From Candidatus Rubrimentiphilum sp. (GTDB taxonomy: Bacteria > Vulcanimicrobiota > Vulcanimicrobiia > Vulcanimicrobiales > Vulcanimicrobiaceae), in NCBI GenBank assembly GCA_035710515.1, contig DASTDE010000001.1, positions 496,001 through 560,000 on the forward strand: DNA of 64,000 bases, written 5' to 3'. The notes beneath the pieces are model-generated. The model was not told the origin of the DNA, did no database searches, and saw nothing but the letters and a program-made list of their open reading frames with translations. Shown here one piece after another: positions 26,271 through 36,006 of this stretch (position 1 is its first letter; each line of letters starts with the position of its first letter). Made by a program: the position numbers and the translations under genes.

Positions 26271-27674
26271 ATGGCGAGCATCTACATCGAAACGTTCGGC
26301 TGCCAAATGAACGAGGCGGATTCGCAGTACATTGCGGATCGGGCCGCGGCGGCTGGTTACGTTGTGGCCGACCAAGCGGAAGATGCCAACGTCGTCATCA
26401 TCAATACGTGCACCGTACGCGACAATGCCGAGCGCCGGGCATACGGCCGGATTGGGCATTTGAAAATGCTCAAGGACGCCGATCCCGCGTTAAGACTCGT
26501 GGTGACGGGTTGTCTGGCCGAACAGGATCGCGATTCGATGCAGCGGCGTGCGCCGCATATCGACGCGGTTTTTGGAACGAGCGAATTGCGTCAGCTCGGT
26601 GACACGATCTCGCGCTGGCGAGAACAGTTTGCCGATTCCGATCGCAGCGAGGAACGCGCGCTGATCATGCCGGTGGGCGGCGCGGCTGATTGCATTACGG
26701 ATGCGTTTTCACACTTGCGCGGTTTCGTGACGGTGCAGCGCGGCTGTTCGTACTACTGCACGTTTTGCATCGTCCCGCACGTGCGCGGCCGGTTCGACCA
26801 TCGCCCGATGAGCGACGTCCTCGGCGAGGCGCGTCAGCGCGTGGACGAAGGAGCGCGCGAGATTATGCTCGTTGGTCAGACGGTCAACGCCTATCGCGAT
26901 CCGGTGAGCAACGACGATTTCGCCGAGCTGTGCCGTCGCGCCGCGCAGAGTTCGGGACTCGAACGCCTGGCGTTTATCTCGCCGCACCCAAAGGATTTCA
27001 ACGAGAAGACGATCGCCGAATTGGCACAGATTCCGCAGCTGAACCCGCGCATTCATTTGCCGCTGCAATCGGCGAGCGATGCGGTCCTGCGGCGCATGAA
27101 CCGGAAGTACACGCTCGCGCAGTTCCAAGAAAAGGTCGCCTGGATTCAGCAGTACATGCCGGGAGCGGCGATCACGACGGACGTTATCGTCGGATTCCCG
27201 GGTGAAACGGAAGAAGATTTTCGAGCGACGCTCGATTATGCCGCGAGCGGGATCTTCGCAAACGCGTATATGTTCATCTACTCAAAACGCCGCGGCACGC
27301 CCGCCGCGCATTGGGAGCAAGTCCCCGCTCCGGTTGCGAGCGAACGCTTCGAACGGTTGGCAGAAGCCCAGAATCGAGTGACTCGCGCCTACCACGATCG
27401 CAAGCTCGGCACAACGGTTCGCGCGCTCATCCAAGGCATATCCAAAAAGGATCGCTCGAAGCTGGCCGCCAGGACGTTGGACAACGTAACCGTCATCGTG
27501 CCGCTGCCTCCGGACTACGATGAACGGCGCTACGCGCGCGAGCCGTGGCTCGACGTGAAGATCGACACCGCTTTCGTCTGGGGCTGCTCCGGAACGGCAA
27601 TGCGGCGAGCCGAGCGCTTCGAGGGCGAAGGCGTTTTGCTCGAATCTCCGTTAGTAAGCTTGCTCACAGCGTAA
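26271..27674 (+). CDS. miaB: tRNA-2-methylthio-N6-dimethylallyladenosine synthase MiaB
   Basis: 467 residues from the ATG at 26271, where the family N-terminus begins (IYIETFGCQMN). The three N-terminal cysteines for the auxiliary cluster (GCQMN, NTCTVR, TGCLAE) and the radical SAM CSYYCTFC are all present; a C-terminal TRAM domain follows (about 380-445). MiaB methylthiolates i6A37 of tRNA, the product of MiaA, whose gene lies about 5 kb further along the same strand. Confidence 0.96.
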   Translation: MASIYIETFGCQMNEADSQYIADRAAAAGYVVADQAEDANVVIINTCTVRDNAERRAYGRIGHLKMLKDADPALRLVVTGCLAEQDRDSMQRRAPHIDAVFGTSELRQLGDTISRWREQFADSDRSEERALIMPVGGAADCITDAFSHLRGFVTVQRGCSYYCTFCIVPHVRGRFDHRPMSDVLGEARQRVDEGAREIMLVGQTVNAYRDPVSNDDFAELCRRAAQSSGLERLAFISPHPKDFNEKTIAELAQIPQLNPRIHLPLQSASDAVLRRMNRKYTLAQFQEKVAWIQQYMPGAAITTDVIVGFPGETEEDFRATLDYAASGIFANAYMFIYSKRRGTPAAHWEQVPAPVASERFERLAEAQNRVTRAYHDRKLGTTVRALIQGISKKDRSKLAARTLDNVTVIVPLPPDYDERRYAREPWLDVKIDTAFVWGCSGTAMRRAERFEGEGVLLESPLVSLLTA

Positions 27675-27717
27675 TCGCAAGTTATCCACAGGGCGCGTCC
27701 CGAAACGCCGTTCCAGC

Positions 27718-30213
27718 GTGAGCGAACGGTATTCACCGATGCTCGAGCAGTATTTTGGGATGAAAGCCCGTCATCCCGAAGCTATTCTGCTTTCGCGAGT
27801 CGGTGATTTTTACGAAGCGTATGGAGAGGATGCGGAAACGATCGCGCCCGCGCTTTCGATTGCGCTTACGTCGAAAGAAGCAGGCAGCGGCCAAAAGATA
27901 GCGATGGCAGGCGTGCCGCATCACGCCCTGTCACAATACTTAGCTCGCCTCGTCCAGCAGCGCTTCATCGTGGCGCTGGCCGAGCAGCTCGAAGTTGCGC
28001 AACCGAACAAACTGGTGCGCCGCGACGTCGTGCGCATCGTTACTCCCGGCACGTTGATCGAAGATCAGCTGCTCGACGGCAAGCAAAACAATTATTTGGC
28101 GGCGATCACTGCCATCGACGACACGTTCGGCTTGGCATACGCGGACGTTTCTACCGGCCTCTGTGCGGCGACGTCGCTAACGGGCGAATCGGGATACGAA
28201 GAGCTGCTGGCCGAGATCGGTCGCATCGGTCCGTCGGAGATTATCGCCGATATGCCACCGGGTTTACGTGCGAGTTTGGCTGCGGCGCTCGAGAGCTCGG
28301 GCGTGCGCGTGGCCGCGCCGGCTCTTTGCTCCGTCGAAAGCCGCGACCGGCGATCGCTCGACGGTTTCTCGCTCGATGAAGCGCTGGCCATGCATCGCGC
28401 GCTCGATGCGTTGGTCGAGTTCGTGCGCCGCTCCGGTGTCGATCCGTCGAACGGCGCCGGGCAAGCCAAGACGCCGCTCAATCCGCCGCAGTTTTATCGT
28501 CACCGGACGTTTCTGTCGCTGGATCCGAACACGCGCAAGAATCTCGAACTCATTCGAGCTCTGGGCGCAAATCCGAAGGCGACGCTGCTCGCAACGCTGG
28601 ACAAATGCGCCACGTCGATGGGTTCGCGTCTGCTCGCGCGGTGGATCCTCGCTCCGCTCGTCGACCAAAGCGCCATCATTGTACGGCAGGATGCGGTTGC
28701 CGCGCTGATCGCGGAGCACGTCCGCCGGGAGTCGATGCAAGAGCTCTTGCGCGGCTGCTTCGATCTGGAGCGCATCTCGCAGAAGGTTCGCTTCAAGCGG
28801 GCGCTGCCGCGCGATCTCGCGTCGCTGCGTCGTACGTTGGAAAACATGCGGCCGTTGCGCCAGGTCACGCCGCCGGCTTTACACTCGTACGCCGGACGGA
28901 TCGGCGATTTCGAGACGATGCTGGCCGACCTTCACGCCACGCTCGTCGAGGATCCGCCCGCTCAGCTGACCGACGGCGGCGTCGTGCGCCCGGAAGCCGA
29001 CGCTGAACTCATGGAGTGTGTAAGCCTCCGCACCGACGCGCGTGCAAAACTTTCAGAGCTCGAGGAACGCGAACGCGAGCGTACCGGCATCAAAACGCTG
29101 AAAATCAAATACGTCAGCACGTTCGGCTACGCGATCGAAGTCGGGAAGAATTACGCTTCCCGCGTTCCCGAGGATTACGTGCGTAAGCAGACGCTCACGA
29201 CCGGCGAGCGGTACAGCACGCCGGAACTCAAAGAACTCGAGATCGCCATCTCGACTGCGCAGTCGCGCCAGCTCCGCCTCGAGGAGCGGCTTTTTGGCGA
29301 ACTCGTGGATCGCATTGCGGCGCGCATCGACGAGTTGCTGGCGGCGGGAGAAGCGCTGGCCGAGCTCGATGTCTTGTGCTCGCTGGCGCAATGCGCGGCC
29401 GAACGCGGCTATGTGCGGCCGGAATTCGACGAGCAGAGCGTTATGGATATCGAGGCCGGCCGGCATCCGGTGATGGAAGCGATCCTGCGCACCAACTTCG
29501 TTCCCAACGACCTGCATCTGCGCGAAGGCGATCACCGGTTCGTCTTGTTGACCGGTCCAAACATGGGCGGCAAGTCCACCTATTTGCGGCAGGCCGCGCT
29601 GCTAACGATCATGGCGCAGATTGGGTCGTTCGTTCCCGCCAAATCGGCGCGGCTCGGTATTGTCGATCGCATCTTCACGCGGATCGGCGCCGGCGACGAC
29701 CTGGCCTCAGGACAGTCCACCTTCTATGTCGAGATGGCGGAAGCAGCCAACATCTTGCGGCGGTGCACGCATCGCAGTCTGCTCTTGATCGACGAAGTCG
29801 GGCGGGGAACCGGCACCATCGACGGGCTGGCAATCGCGCAAGCTATCTGCGAGTTCTTGCTAGGATTGGAAGAACAGGCGCCGCTGGTGCTTTTTGCAAC
29901 GCATTTCCACGAACTCGTGGCGCTCGCAGAGCATTGGAAGCTCGTCGCAAACTATCACATTACCGCGGTCGAAAAGACGGGCGCCGACGGCGGTCCGGTC
30001 TTTTCGCATCGCGTGCTGGCGGGAAGCACGTCGCGATCGTTTGGCATTGAAGTAGGCCGCATGGCTGGCTTACCCGATGCGGTCGTCGAGCGCGCGCAAG
30101 AGATCGCCGATGCGCTCTCCGGCAAAGCCGACGTCGAAGAACAAGTGCCGCTCCGCCGGCGTCTGCCGAAGATCGTTCCGGCCGAACGTCAACTCACGTT
30201 CTTGGACCAATAG
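27718..30213 (+). CDS. mutS: DNA mismatch repair protein MutS
   Basis: 831 residues from a GTG start; the conserved YSPMLEQYF follows at once, so the later ATG at 27739 is too short. The mismatch-reading motif is GDFYE and the ATPase has TGPNMGGKSTYLRQ (Walker A), LLIDEVGRGT (Walker B) and the ATHFHEL switch. It recognises mismatches and recruits MutL. mutL follows after one small gene. A single TTATCCACA lies 28 bases before the start; I do not assign a role to it. Confidence 0.97.
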   Translation: MSERYSPMLEQYFGMKARHPEAILLSRVGDFYEAYGEDAETIAPALSIALTSKEAGSGQKIAMAGVPHHALSQYLARLVQQRFIVALAEQLEVAQPNKLVRRDVVRIVTPGTLIEDQLLDGKQNNYLAAITAIDDTFGLAYADVSTGLCAATSLTGESGYEELLAEIGRIGPSEIIADMPPGLRASLAAALESSGVRVAAPALCSVESRDRRSLDGFSLDEALAMHRALDALVEFVRRSGVDPSNGAGQAKTPLNPPQFYRHRTFLSLDPNTRKNLELIRALGANPKATLLATLDKCATSMGSRLLARWILAPLVDQSAIIVRQDAVAALIAEHVRRESMQELLRGCFDLERISQKVRFKRALPRDLASLRRTLENMRPLRQVTPPALHSYAGRIGDFETMLADLHATLVEDPPAQLTDGGVVRPEADAELMECVSLRTDARAKLSELEERERERTGIKTLKIKYVSTFGYAIEVGKNYASRVPEDYVRKQTLTTGERYSTPELKELEIAISTAQSRQLRLEERLFGELVDRIAARIDELLAAGEALAELDVLCSLAQCAAERGYVRPEFDEQSVMDIEAGRHPVMEAILRTNFVPNDLHLREGDHRFVLLTGPNMGGKSTYLRQAALLTIMAQIGSFVPAKSARLGIVDRIFTRIGAGDDLASGQSTFYVEMAEAANILRRCTHRSLLLIDEVGRGTGTIDGLAIAQAICEFLLGLEEQAPLVLFATHFHELVALAEHWKLVANYHITAVEKTGADGGPVFSHRVLAGSTSRSFGIEVGRMAGLPDAVVERAQEIADALSGKADVEEQVPLRRRLPKIVPAERQLTFLDQ

Positions 30214-30219
30214 AACCCA

Positions 30220-30735
30220 TTGAAACCAGTATGCTTGCTCGGTGAGAATCCCGTGTACGCAGAAGACTGGACCGTGCTGCAAAAGGCCCGACGGCGGCTT
30301 CCCGACGGGTATTTTTCGGCTGGAGTGGTGTTGGCTAAGTCCTGGAAAGCGACGAGCCTCCTATGGACGCTTAACAGCTTGTACGGTGGCAGCTTTGGCG
30401 ACGAACCATTTCGCTACGATACGGGGGCTCGAACATTCACTTTTTTCGGCGAGCGCGCGGACGAGGCGCACGATCTCTGTGATGCTTTGCGCGACTCCTG
30501 GCTGCACAGGAGCGAGGGCGACCACAACGTTACGCCCACGATGGGTTCGGATGGCGATACGTTAAAGGAATTTGTGGAAACCGTACTCCTCATTGGGCGC
30601 GCCGGTTCCGAGGCCTACTATCGCAATTGGAAGTACTATTTGTTCGTGGCGCCCGATGAAGATTCGCTCCGCGAAACGCGTGCCGAGATCGCCCTATTCG
30701 CCGCCGAGATGGAAGAAGGAAAACGCGAGCGATGA
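30220..30735 (+). CDS. Conserved-looking hypothetical protein between mutS and mutL
   Basis: 171 residues from the TTG at 30220. A GTG at 30252 with GGTGAG ahead of it may be the true start, giving 160 residues. The composition is acidic and aromatic (SLLWTLNSLYGG, RNWKYYLFV). No signal peptide, membrane helix or known motif is seen. It lies 6 bases after mutS and its stop overlaps the mutL start (ATGA), so it is surely co-expressed with mismatch repair. A role as a repair accessory factor is inference from position only. Confidence 0.7.
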   Translation: MKPVCLLGENPVYAEDWTVLQKARRRLPDGYFSAGVVLAKSWKATSLLWTLNSLYGGSFGDEPFRYDTGARTFTFFGERADEAHDLCDALRDSWLHRSEGDHNVTPTMGSDGDTLKEFVETVLLIGRAGSEAYYRNWKYYLFVAPDEDSLRETRAEIALFAAEMEEGKRER

Positions 30736-32408
30736 TCCACGTCCTCGATTCGCAAACGGTCGGACAAATCGCGGCCGGCGAGGTGATCGAGCGTCCGCTC
30801 TCGGTCGTCAAAGAGCTGGTTGAAAACGCGGTCGATGCAGGCGCAACGCGCGTGGCGGTTTCGCTGACGGATGGCGGCGTCTCGCTCATTGAAGTGGCTG
30901 ATAATGGCTCCGGCATAGAGCCCGAGGATTTGGCGCTTGCTGTGCGCCGTCACGCGACGAGCAAACTTTCGCAGGCTGAAGATCTTGAATCGATCGCTAC
31001 TCTGGGATTTCGCGGAGAAGGCTTGGCGAGCATCGCAGCGGTTTCGCAGCTCGAGATCGTGACACGTACACCGCAAAGCGAGATTGGGGTTCGCATAACC
31101 GCACATGCGGAAGAAGCCGGCGCGATTGAAAAGGCAGCCGCGCCGGTCGGGACGATCGTTCGCGCGCGCGACCTCTTCGCAAACGTCCCGGTGCGGCGCG
31201 AGTATCTCAAGTCCGCCTCCACAGAGTTGGCGAGAGTCTCGAGCTGGCTGTCGACCTTCGCGTTGGCCTACCCCGCCGTCACGTTCTCGCTGCACCACGA
31301 CGGCAAAGAAGTATGGGTGATGCCGGCGGTGGACGATCAGCGCGCGCGGCTGGCGATGGTTTTTGGAAAGTCTGCCGCCGAGACGCTTATTCCGCTGGAC
31401 GGCGAGGTAACGCGCGACATGCATGGCGTTCTCTCCGGGTTTATCAGCTCACCCGGAAACGATCGCCCGGACCGGCGCATGCAACTCTTGTTCGTCAACG
31501 GGCGGCTCTTGCGCAGTACGCTTTTGGCCGGAGCCTGGAGCGCGGGCTATTCAACCTTTGCCATGACCGGACGCCAACCGTACGGCGTGCTCTTTCTCGA
31601 ATTGCCTCCCGACCACGTTGACCCCAACATCCATCCGACCAAGAGCGACGTACGTTTGCGTTACGGGCAGCAGGTCGTCGGAACGGTCAAGCGCGCAATT
31701 GCAGCAACGCTCCACCATCACGCCACGCAACGGTTCGGCGATGCCGTGACGGCCTCACTCGCGCCCGAAAACATGGACGCCAGTCTGGCGCATTTGCAGA
31801 CGCTCTTCGAACGCACGCCGTCCGGCGATTCGGCCGAAGGCGATTCACCGAGCGGTTTGCGCGTGCTCGCGCAGATCGATCGCACCTACATACTCGCGAC
31901 CGACGGCAGCGCGCTGGTTCTGGTCGATCAGCACGCCGCGCACGAGCGAATCGCCTATGAAAGAATCCTGGCAGCCGCCGACGCGCAAACGCCGCCTGCC
32001 GAACCGCTGCTCGTGCCGTTTGCATTCGAGCTGCCGGCGGACCGTGCCGGGGCGCTCGAGCGCGTGCTGGATCCATTGCGCGAGACCGGCCTCGAAATAG
32101 ACGTCTTCGGTGAGCACAGCTACCGCATCGTTGCGACACCGGCCGGATACGGCGCGCGAGCTTTCGATGTCGCCGGGTTCTTGGACGATCTGACCGACGA
32201 GCCGAAACAGCGCGACGTGCGCGAGCGCATCTGGGCCTCGCTGGCCTGCCATTCGGTCACGCGCGCCGGCGACCGGTTGGAAATGACGGAGATGACCACG
32301 CTGGTCGATCGCTTGCAGCGGTGCGAGAATCCGATGCACTGCCCGCACGGCCGTCCCACGATCGTGCGCTTGGATCCGGCCGCTATCGCCCGACTGTTTA
32401 AGCGATGA
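30732..32408 (+). CDS. mutL: DNA mismatch repair protein MutL (endonuclease type)
   Basis: 558 residues. The N-terminal GHKL ATPase shows ELVENAVDAG, DNGSGI, TLGFRGEGLASI and HPTKSDVRL. The C-terminal domain has DQHAAHERIAYE, matching the DQHA(x)2E(x)4E metal motif of nicking MutL proteins, plus CHS and CPHGRP zinc-site motifs. The organism therefore probably uses the MutH-independent pathway. Start and stop overlap the neighbours by 4 bases each (unknown gene, miaA). Confidence 0.96.
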   Translation: MIHVLDSQTVGQIAAGEVIERPLSVVKELVENAVDAGATRVAVSLTDGGVSLIEVADNGSGIEPEDLALAVRRHATSKLSQAEDLESIATLGFRGEGLASIAAVSQLEIVTRTPQSEIGVRITAHAEEAGAIEKAAAPVGTIVRARDLFANVPVRREYLKSASTELARVSSWLSTFALAYPAVTFSLHHDGKEVWVMPAVDDQRARLAMVFGKSAAETLIPLDGEVTRDMHGVLSGFISSPGNDRPDRRMQLLFVNGRLLRSTLLAGAWSAGYSTFAMTGRQPYGVLFLELPPDHVDPNIHPTKSDVRLRYGQQVVGTVKRAIAATLHHHATQRFGDAVTASLAPENMDASLAHLQTLFERTPSGDSAEGDSPSGLRVLAQIDRTYILATDGSALVLVDQHAAHERIAYERILAAADAQTPPAEPLLVPFAFELPADRAGALERVLDPLRETGLEIDVFGEHSYRIVATPAGYGARAFDVAGFLDDLTDEPKQRDVRERIWASLACHSVTRAGDRLEMTEMTTLVDRLQRCENPMHCPHGRPTIVRLDPAAIARLFKR

Positions 32409-33304
32409 CCGGATCTTCCGGCGTACTGGTAATCGCCGGACCGACCGCGTCGGGGAAGACCGAGCTTGCGATCGCGCTCGCGCAGCGGTACAACGCCGAG
32501 ATCGTGAGCGCCGACTCTCGCCAAATCTACCGCGGCATGCCGATCGGAACCGCGGCACCCACCGCCGAGCAACTCGCAACCGTGCGGCATCATCTCGTCG
32601 GGTTCTTGGATCCGCACGAGCGTTACTCGGCGGCACGTTTTGCCGCCGACGCAGTGAGGGCGATTCGCGACATTCAGGCGCGCGGCAAGCGCGCAATCGT
32701 CGCGGGCGGCACCGGCTTTTACATTCGAGCACTCACCGGCGCAGTCGGGCTGGCGCCGCAACACGATGAAGAGCTCCGGGCGCGACTAGTTCGCGAAGCG
32801 CAGCTGCACGATGCGGAGTTTTTGCACGGCTGGCTGGCGCTGCGCGACAAAGATCGTGCGCAGATGATTCATCCGCAAGATGCATACCGTGTTTTGCGCG
32901 CGCTCGAAGTCGCGCTGGCGCCGGAGTCAATCCGCCGGGAAGGGCCGATACAATCGCTGGTGACGGACGGCATTCTATTTCTCAAGGTGTATCTGGAAGT
33001 CGACGAGGCACAGTTGGAAGAACGCATCGCGCGCCGCACGGATGCGATGCTGGCGGCAGATTTCTTGGAGGAAGCCGAGCGCATCGGCGCAAGTGCGGTG
33101 GCCGCCAGCGCCGTGGGCTACCCGCAAGCTCTCGCCTTTCTGAGCGGCTGGTGCACGCAAGACGAAATGAGAGCGCTGCTCGTTCGAGCCACACGGCGCT
33201 ACGCAAAACGGCAGGCGACGTGGTTTCGCAGCGAACCTGATTTGCTGACGGCTCCGGCGCGCGACGTAGAAAGGCTGGCAAGGGAAAAGCTCGCGTGGGT
33301 TTGA
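32405..33304 (+). CDS. miaA: tRNA dimethylallyltransferase MiaA
   Basis: 299 residues, typical length. AGPTASGKTELA is the P-loop, SADSRQIYRGM and GGTGFYIRAL are MiaA signatures, and TRRYAKRQATWF is the tRNA-binding arginine segment. It transfers the dimethylallyl group to A37 of tRNAs that read UNN codons, making the substrate for MiaB. The order mutL-miaA-hfq is the same as in Escherichia coli. It uses DMAPP, which the fni-encoded isomerase in this window helps supply. Confidence 0.96.
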   Translation: MTGSSGVLVIAGPTASGKTELAIALAQRYNAEIVSADSRQIYRGMPIGTAAPTAEQLATVRHHLVGFLDPHERYSAARFAADAVRAIRDIQARGKRAIVAGGTGFYIRALTGAVGLAPQHDEELRARLVREAQLHDAEFLHGWLALRDKDRAQMIHPQDAYRVLRALEVALAPESIRREGPIQSLVTDGILFLKVYLEVDEAQLEERIARRTDAMLAADFLEEAERIGASAVAASAVGYPQALAFLSGWCTQDEMRALLVRATRRYAKRQATWFRSEPDLLTAPARDVERLAREKLAWV

Positions 33305-33314
33305 AGCGGACTTC

Positions 33315-33575
33315 ATGCCGGGCAGCCTGCAAGACTCATACCTCGCCGAAATACGACGGCAAGGCGTTGCGGTCACGATCTATTTGGTCAACGGCTTCCA
33401 ATTGCGCGGGGTCGTCAAAGGTTTCGATCCGTTCACGATCCTGATCGAATACGAGCGCAAGACGCATCTGATTTACAAGCACGCCGTCTCGACTATTTCA
33501 CCGCAGGGTCCATTTTCAACACCGGGTGACGGTCCGGCGGCGACGCCGGAAGCCGCCGAGGCCACGACCTCGTAA
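33315..33575 (+). CDS. hfq: RNA chaperone Hfq
   Basis: 86 residues. LQDSYL, VYLVNG-type Sm1 (IYLVNGFQLRGVVKGFD) and the Sm2 motif YKHAVSTI are clear; the C-terminal tail is Pro/Ala/Glu-rich and short. Hfq forms a hexamer that brings small RNAs to mRNAs. The stop overlaps the dapF start by one base (TAATG). Its presence argues for small-RNA regulation in this organism. Confidence 0.95.
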   Translation: MPGSLQDSYLAEIRRQGVAVTIYLVNGFQLRGVVKGFDPFTILIEYERKTHLIYKHAVSTISPQGPFSTPGDGPAATPEAAEATTS

Positions 33576-34366
33576 TGTCCGGCGTGGCCGTGACCAAGAT
33601 GCACGGCACGTTCAACGACTTCGCCGTCATCGATGAACGCAAATCCGGTCAAATAGAAGATCCGGCCTCTTTCGCGCGCCGCATCTGCGATCGCCGCGGC
33701 GGCATCGGCTGCGACGGATTGATTCTCATTCAGCCTTCCACTGCAGCGGATGTATGGATGCGCATCTACAATGCCGACGGGACCGAGGCGGAGATGTGCG
33801 GCAATGGACTGCGCTGCGTGGTGCGTTACCTTTCCGAGCTCGGTGAAGGCGATCGCTTCCGCATTGAAACCATTGCGGGCATCATTCCGGCTCAAGTCTT
33901 GACTGCGGGCGATGTCTATCACGTACGTGCGCAGATTGGCGTGCCGCACATAAAACCCAAAGCTCTGCCGTTTCCGAACGCGGTCTACGTGGAAGTGGGC
34001 AATCCGCACGTCGTCATTCTTGAAAGCGCGCTCGACGTGCTGGATCTTGTTGCGGTTGCCGCGCAGCTGCAGCCACTGTTTCCCAGCGGCGTCAACGTGC
34101 ATCTGGCCGTCGTCTTGGATGGCCAGACGCTCGATGTCCGGCACTGGGAGCGCGGCGTTGGACTAACGCAAGCTTGCGGCACGGGCGCCGCGGCCTGCGC
34201 CGCCGCGGCCATGCATCTCGGTCTGGCGAAAAGCCCGGTTGAAGTCCGCGTTCCGGGCGGCGTTCTCAGAATAGAGTGGGACGGCAAACACGAAGCCTTC
34301 CTGACAGGCCCGGCGGTTCGCGTCTTTGACACGACGATCGCGGCGCGGCATGCTGCACCCGTCTGA
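33575..34366 (+). CDS. dapF: Diaminopimelate epimerase
   Basis: 263 residues. Both active-site cysteines are present, in EMCGNGLRC and in ACGTGAAAC. It converts LL- to meso-diaminopimelate for lysine and peptidoglycan synthesis. It is coupled to hfq by a TAATG junction. The C-terminus overlaps the downstream GNAT gene by 17 bases. Confidence 0.96.
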   Translation: MSGVAVTKMHGTFNDFAVIDERKSGQIEDPASFARRICDRRGGIGCDGLILIQPSTAADVWMRIYNADGTEAEMCGNGLRCVVRYLSELGEGDRFRIETIAGIIPAQVLTAGDVYHVRAQIGVPHIKPKALPFPNAVYVEVGNPHVVILESALDVLDLVAVAAQLQPLFPSGVNVHLAVVLDGQTLDVRHWERGVGLTQACGTGAAACAAAAMHLGLAKSPVEVRVPGGVLRIEWDGKHEAFLTGPAVRVFDTTIAARHAAPV

Positions 34367-34799
34367 CGATCTAGCAGTCTCCGTACGCGATGCCTTGCCG
34401 GCGGATGCCGAACGCCTGGTCACGCTCGCCCTGCAGCTCGGTTACGAGGTTCCGCTCGCGCACGTCGAGGCGATCTTGCGCTCGAGCGAGGCGGATCGCG
34501 CGATCATGGTGGCGGTCGTCCCCCGCGCCGGCGTGGTCGGCTGGATAGTCGTTACTCACCATGAGACGCTGATTGCCAGCCGCCGTGCGCACGTCGAAGG
34601 TTTGGTCGTCGAGGACGAATTCCGCGGCAATCGCATTGGGGCGCTGCTCATCGAAGCCGCCGAAGAGTGGGCGCGTAAACGCGGATGCACGACCCTGCGC
34701 TTGCTCTCAAACGTCATCCGGGAACGCGCGCACACGTTTTATGCCCGCCTCGGCTACGACGTGATTAAAACCGAATACGTTTTTCAAAAAAACCTGTGA
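34350..34799 (+). CDS. GNAT family N-acetyltransferase
   Basis: 149 residues from the ATG at 34350; the frame opens at 34326 but the family fold begins at VSVRDALPADAE. The acetyl-CoA loop is RGNRIGALLIEAAEEWA, followed by the typical C-terminal HTFYARLGYDVIKTEY. The substrate is unknown. It overlaps dapF by 17 bases and the radical SAM gene by 4, so it belongs to the same transcript. Confidence 0.88.
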   Translation: MLHPSDDLAVSVRDALPADAERLVTLALQLGYEVPLAHVEAILRSSEADRAIMVAVVPRAGVVGWIVVTHHETLIASRRAHVEGLVVEDEFRGNRIGALLIEAAEEWARKRGCTTLRLLSNVIRERAHTFYARLGYDVIKTEYVFQKNL

Positions 34800-36004
34800 T
34801 CGGCCTGGCATACTGCGACAAGGCCGGTCGCATTTTTTACGACGAGAAGCGCGAGCCGCTGGCGGATGGCGGGATTGTCCGTCGCGTTGACGATGTGGAG
34901 TTACTGCCGGCGCCGCCGGGAGCCGTGCCGATGGTGCTGCCGGCCAGGCATCCGCGCCTTCGGGAAAGCGTTGCGCACAGGCGCCAAACGCTCGCGGTCA
35001 TGCTGCCGGCCGGGTATACCCGCTTGCTGTTGCCCGCGTACGAGTGCGATGCGGACGCCCCGGCGTTGCCCTTGTTTGGCTATACATTCGCGTGCGCGAT
35101 CGGCGAGCAGTTGCACGTTGCCGCGATGCGCACTGACGAAAGCGAAGACTGGCAGCCCCGCGATTTTAAACCAGGGCAGCTCGAAGATCTCGTTGAGAAG
35201 CGCCTAAAGACAGCAGAACAGAATCGCGTCCTGCGGCAACTCTCGAAATGCTCGCTTGAGTATCACTGCTTTACTGCGCAGAACGTATTTTTGGAACGTG
35301 GCGAAGCCGCATTGCCGGTTTCGCCAACCTGCAACGCGCGGTGCGTCGGCTGCATCTCCGAGCAAGAGCCGGATAGCGGCGTGCCGTCGCCGCAGGCTCG
35401 CATCGCCGAAGAGATGACCGCGCGCGAACTGGCGCAGATCGCCATTCATCATCTCGAGCGAGTACCGGACGGTATCGTTTCGTTCGGGCAAGGATGCGAG
35501 GGCGAGCCACTCTTGCGCTCGGTCGCGATCGCGAAGGCGATAGAACTCATCCGCCGCACGCGCGCGAACGGAACGATAAACCTGAACACCAACGGAAGCC
35601 TGCCGCTTGCGATGCAGCGCTGTATCGATGCCGGGCTGCAGTCGGTGCGGGTGAGCCTCAACTCCTTCAGGCCGGAAACCTACGCCGCCTATTATCGTCC
35701 GATCGGCTACGACTTGAACGACGTGTTCGCGTCAATACGAATCGCGTCGGCGGCCGGTTTGCGCGTCTCGCTCAATTTGCTGACGCACCCGGGCGTGACC
35801 GACGACGTCGCCGAGCTGGAGGCGATGCGCGCTTTCTTGCGGACGGTTAGGGTGGACATGATTCAAACGCGCACGCTCAACATCGATCCCGAATGGTATT
35901 TCGAGACAGTGGGGCGCCCGGCCGAAGTCGTCGGGATGCGCGAAGCGATCGCCGAGATGCGTGAGGCGGGCGTTCGCGTGGGCAATTTCACCCACACGCA
36001 CTGA
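34796..36004 (+). CDS. Radical SAM protein of unknown function
   Basis: 402 residues from a GTG overlapping the previous stop. The cluster is CNARCVGC (C179, C183, C186), and FGQGCEGEPLL takes the place of the usual GGEP motif. The 170 residues before the core are unlike standard radical SAM proteins and have no recognised domain. The N-terminal half may bind substrate, and C152 and C158 could add to a second cluster. Its place after hfq-dapF-GNAT suggests a housekeeping or tailoring role; product unknown. Confidence 0.8.
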   Translation: MIGLAYCDKAGRIFYDEKREPLADGGIVRRVDDVELLPAPPGAVPMVLPARHPRLRESVAHRRQTLAVMLPAGYTRLLLPAYECDADAPALPLFGYTFACAIGEQLHVAAMRTDESEDWQPRDFKPGQLEDLVEKRLKTAEQNRVLRQLSKCSLEYHCFTAQNVFLERGEAALPVSPTCNARCVGCISEQEPDSGVPSPQARIAEEMTARELAQIAIHHLERVPDGIVSFGQGCEGEPLLRSVAIAKAIELIRRTRANGTINLNTNGSLPLAMQRCIDAGLQSVRVSLNSFRPETYAAYYRPIGYDLNDVFASIRIASAAGLRVSLNLLTHPGVTDDVAELEAMRAFLRTVRVDMIQTRTLNIDPEWYFETVGRPAEVVGMREAIAEMREAGVRVGNFTHTH

Positions 36005-36006
36005 CG

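Noticed and set aside
27682-27690. Perfect DnaA box TTATCCACA before mutS
   Set aside because: Only one box is seen, there is no AT-rich region and no dnaA/dnaN nearby. A nine-base match is expected about once by chance in a window of this size counting both strands.
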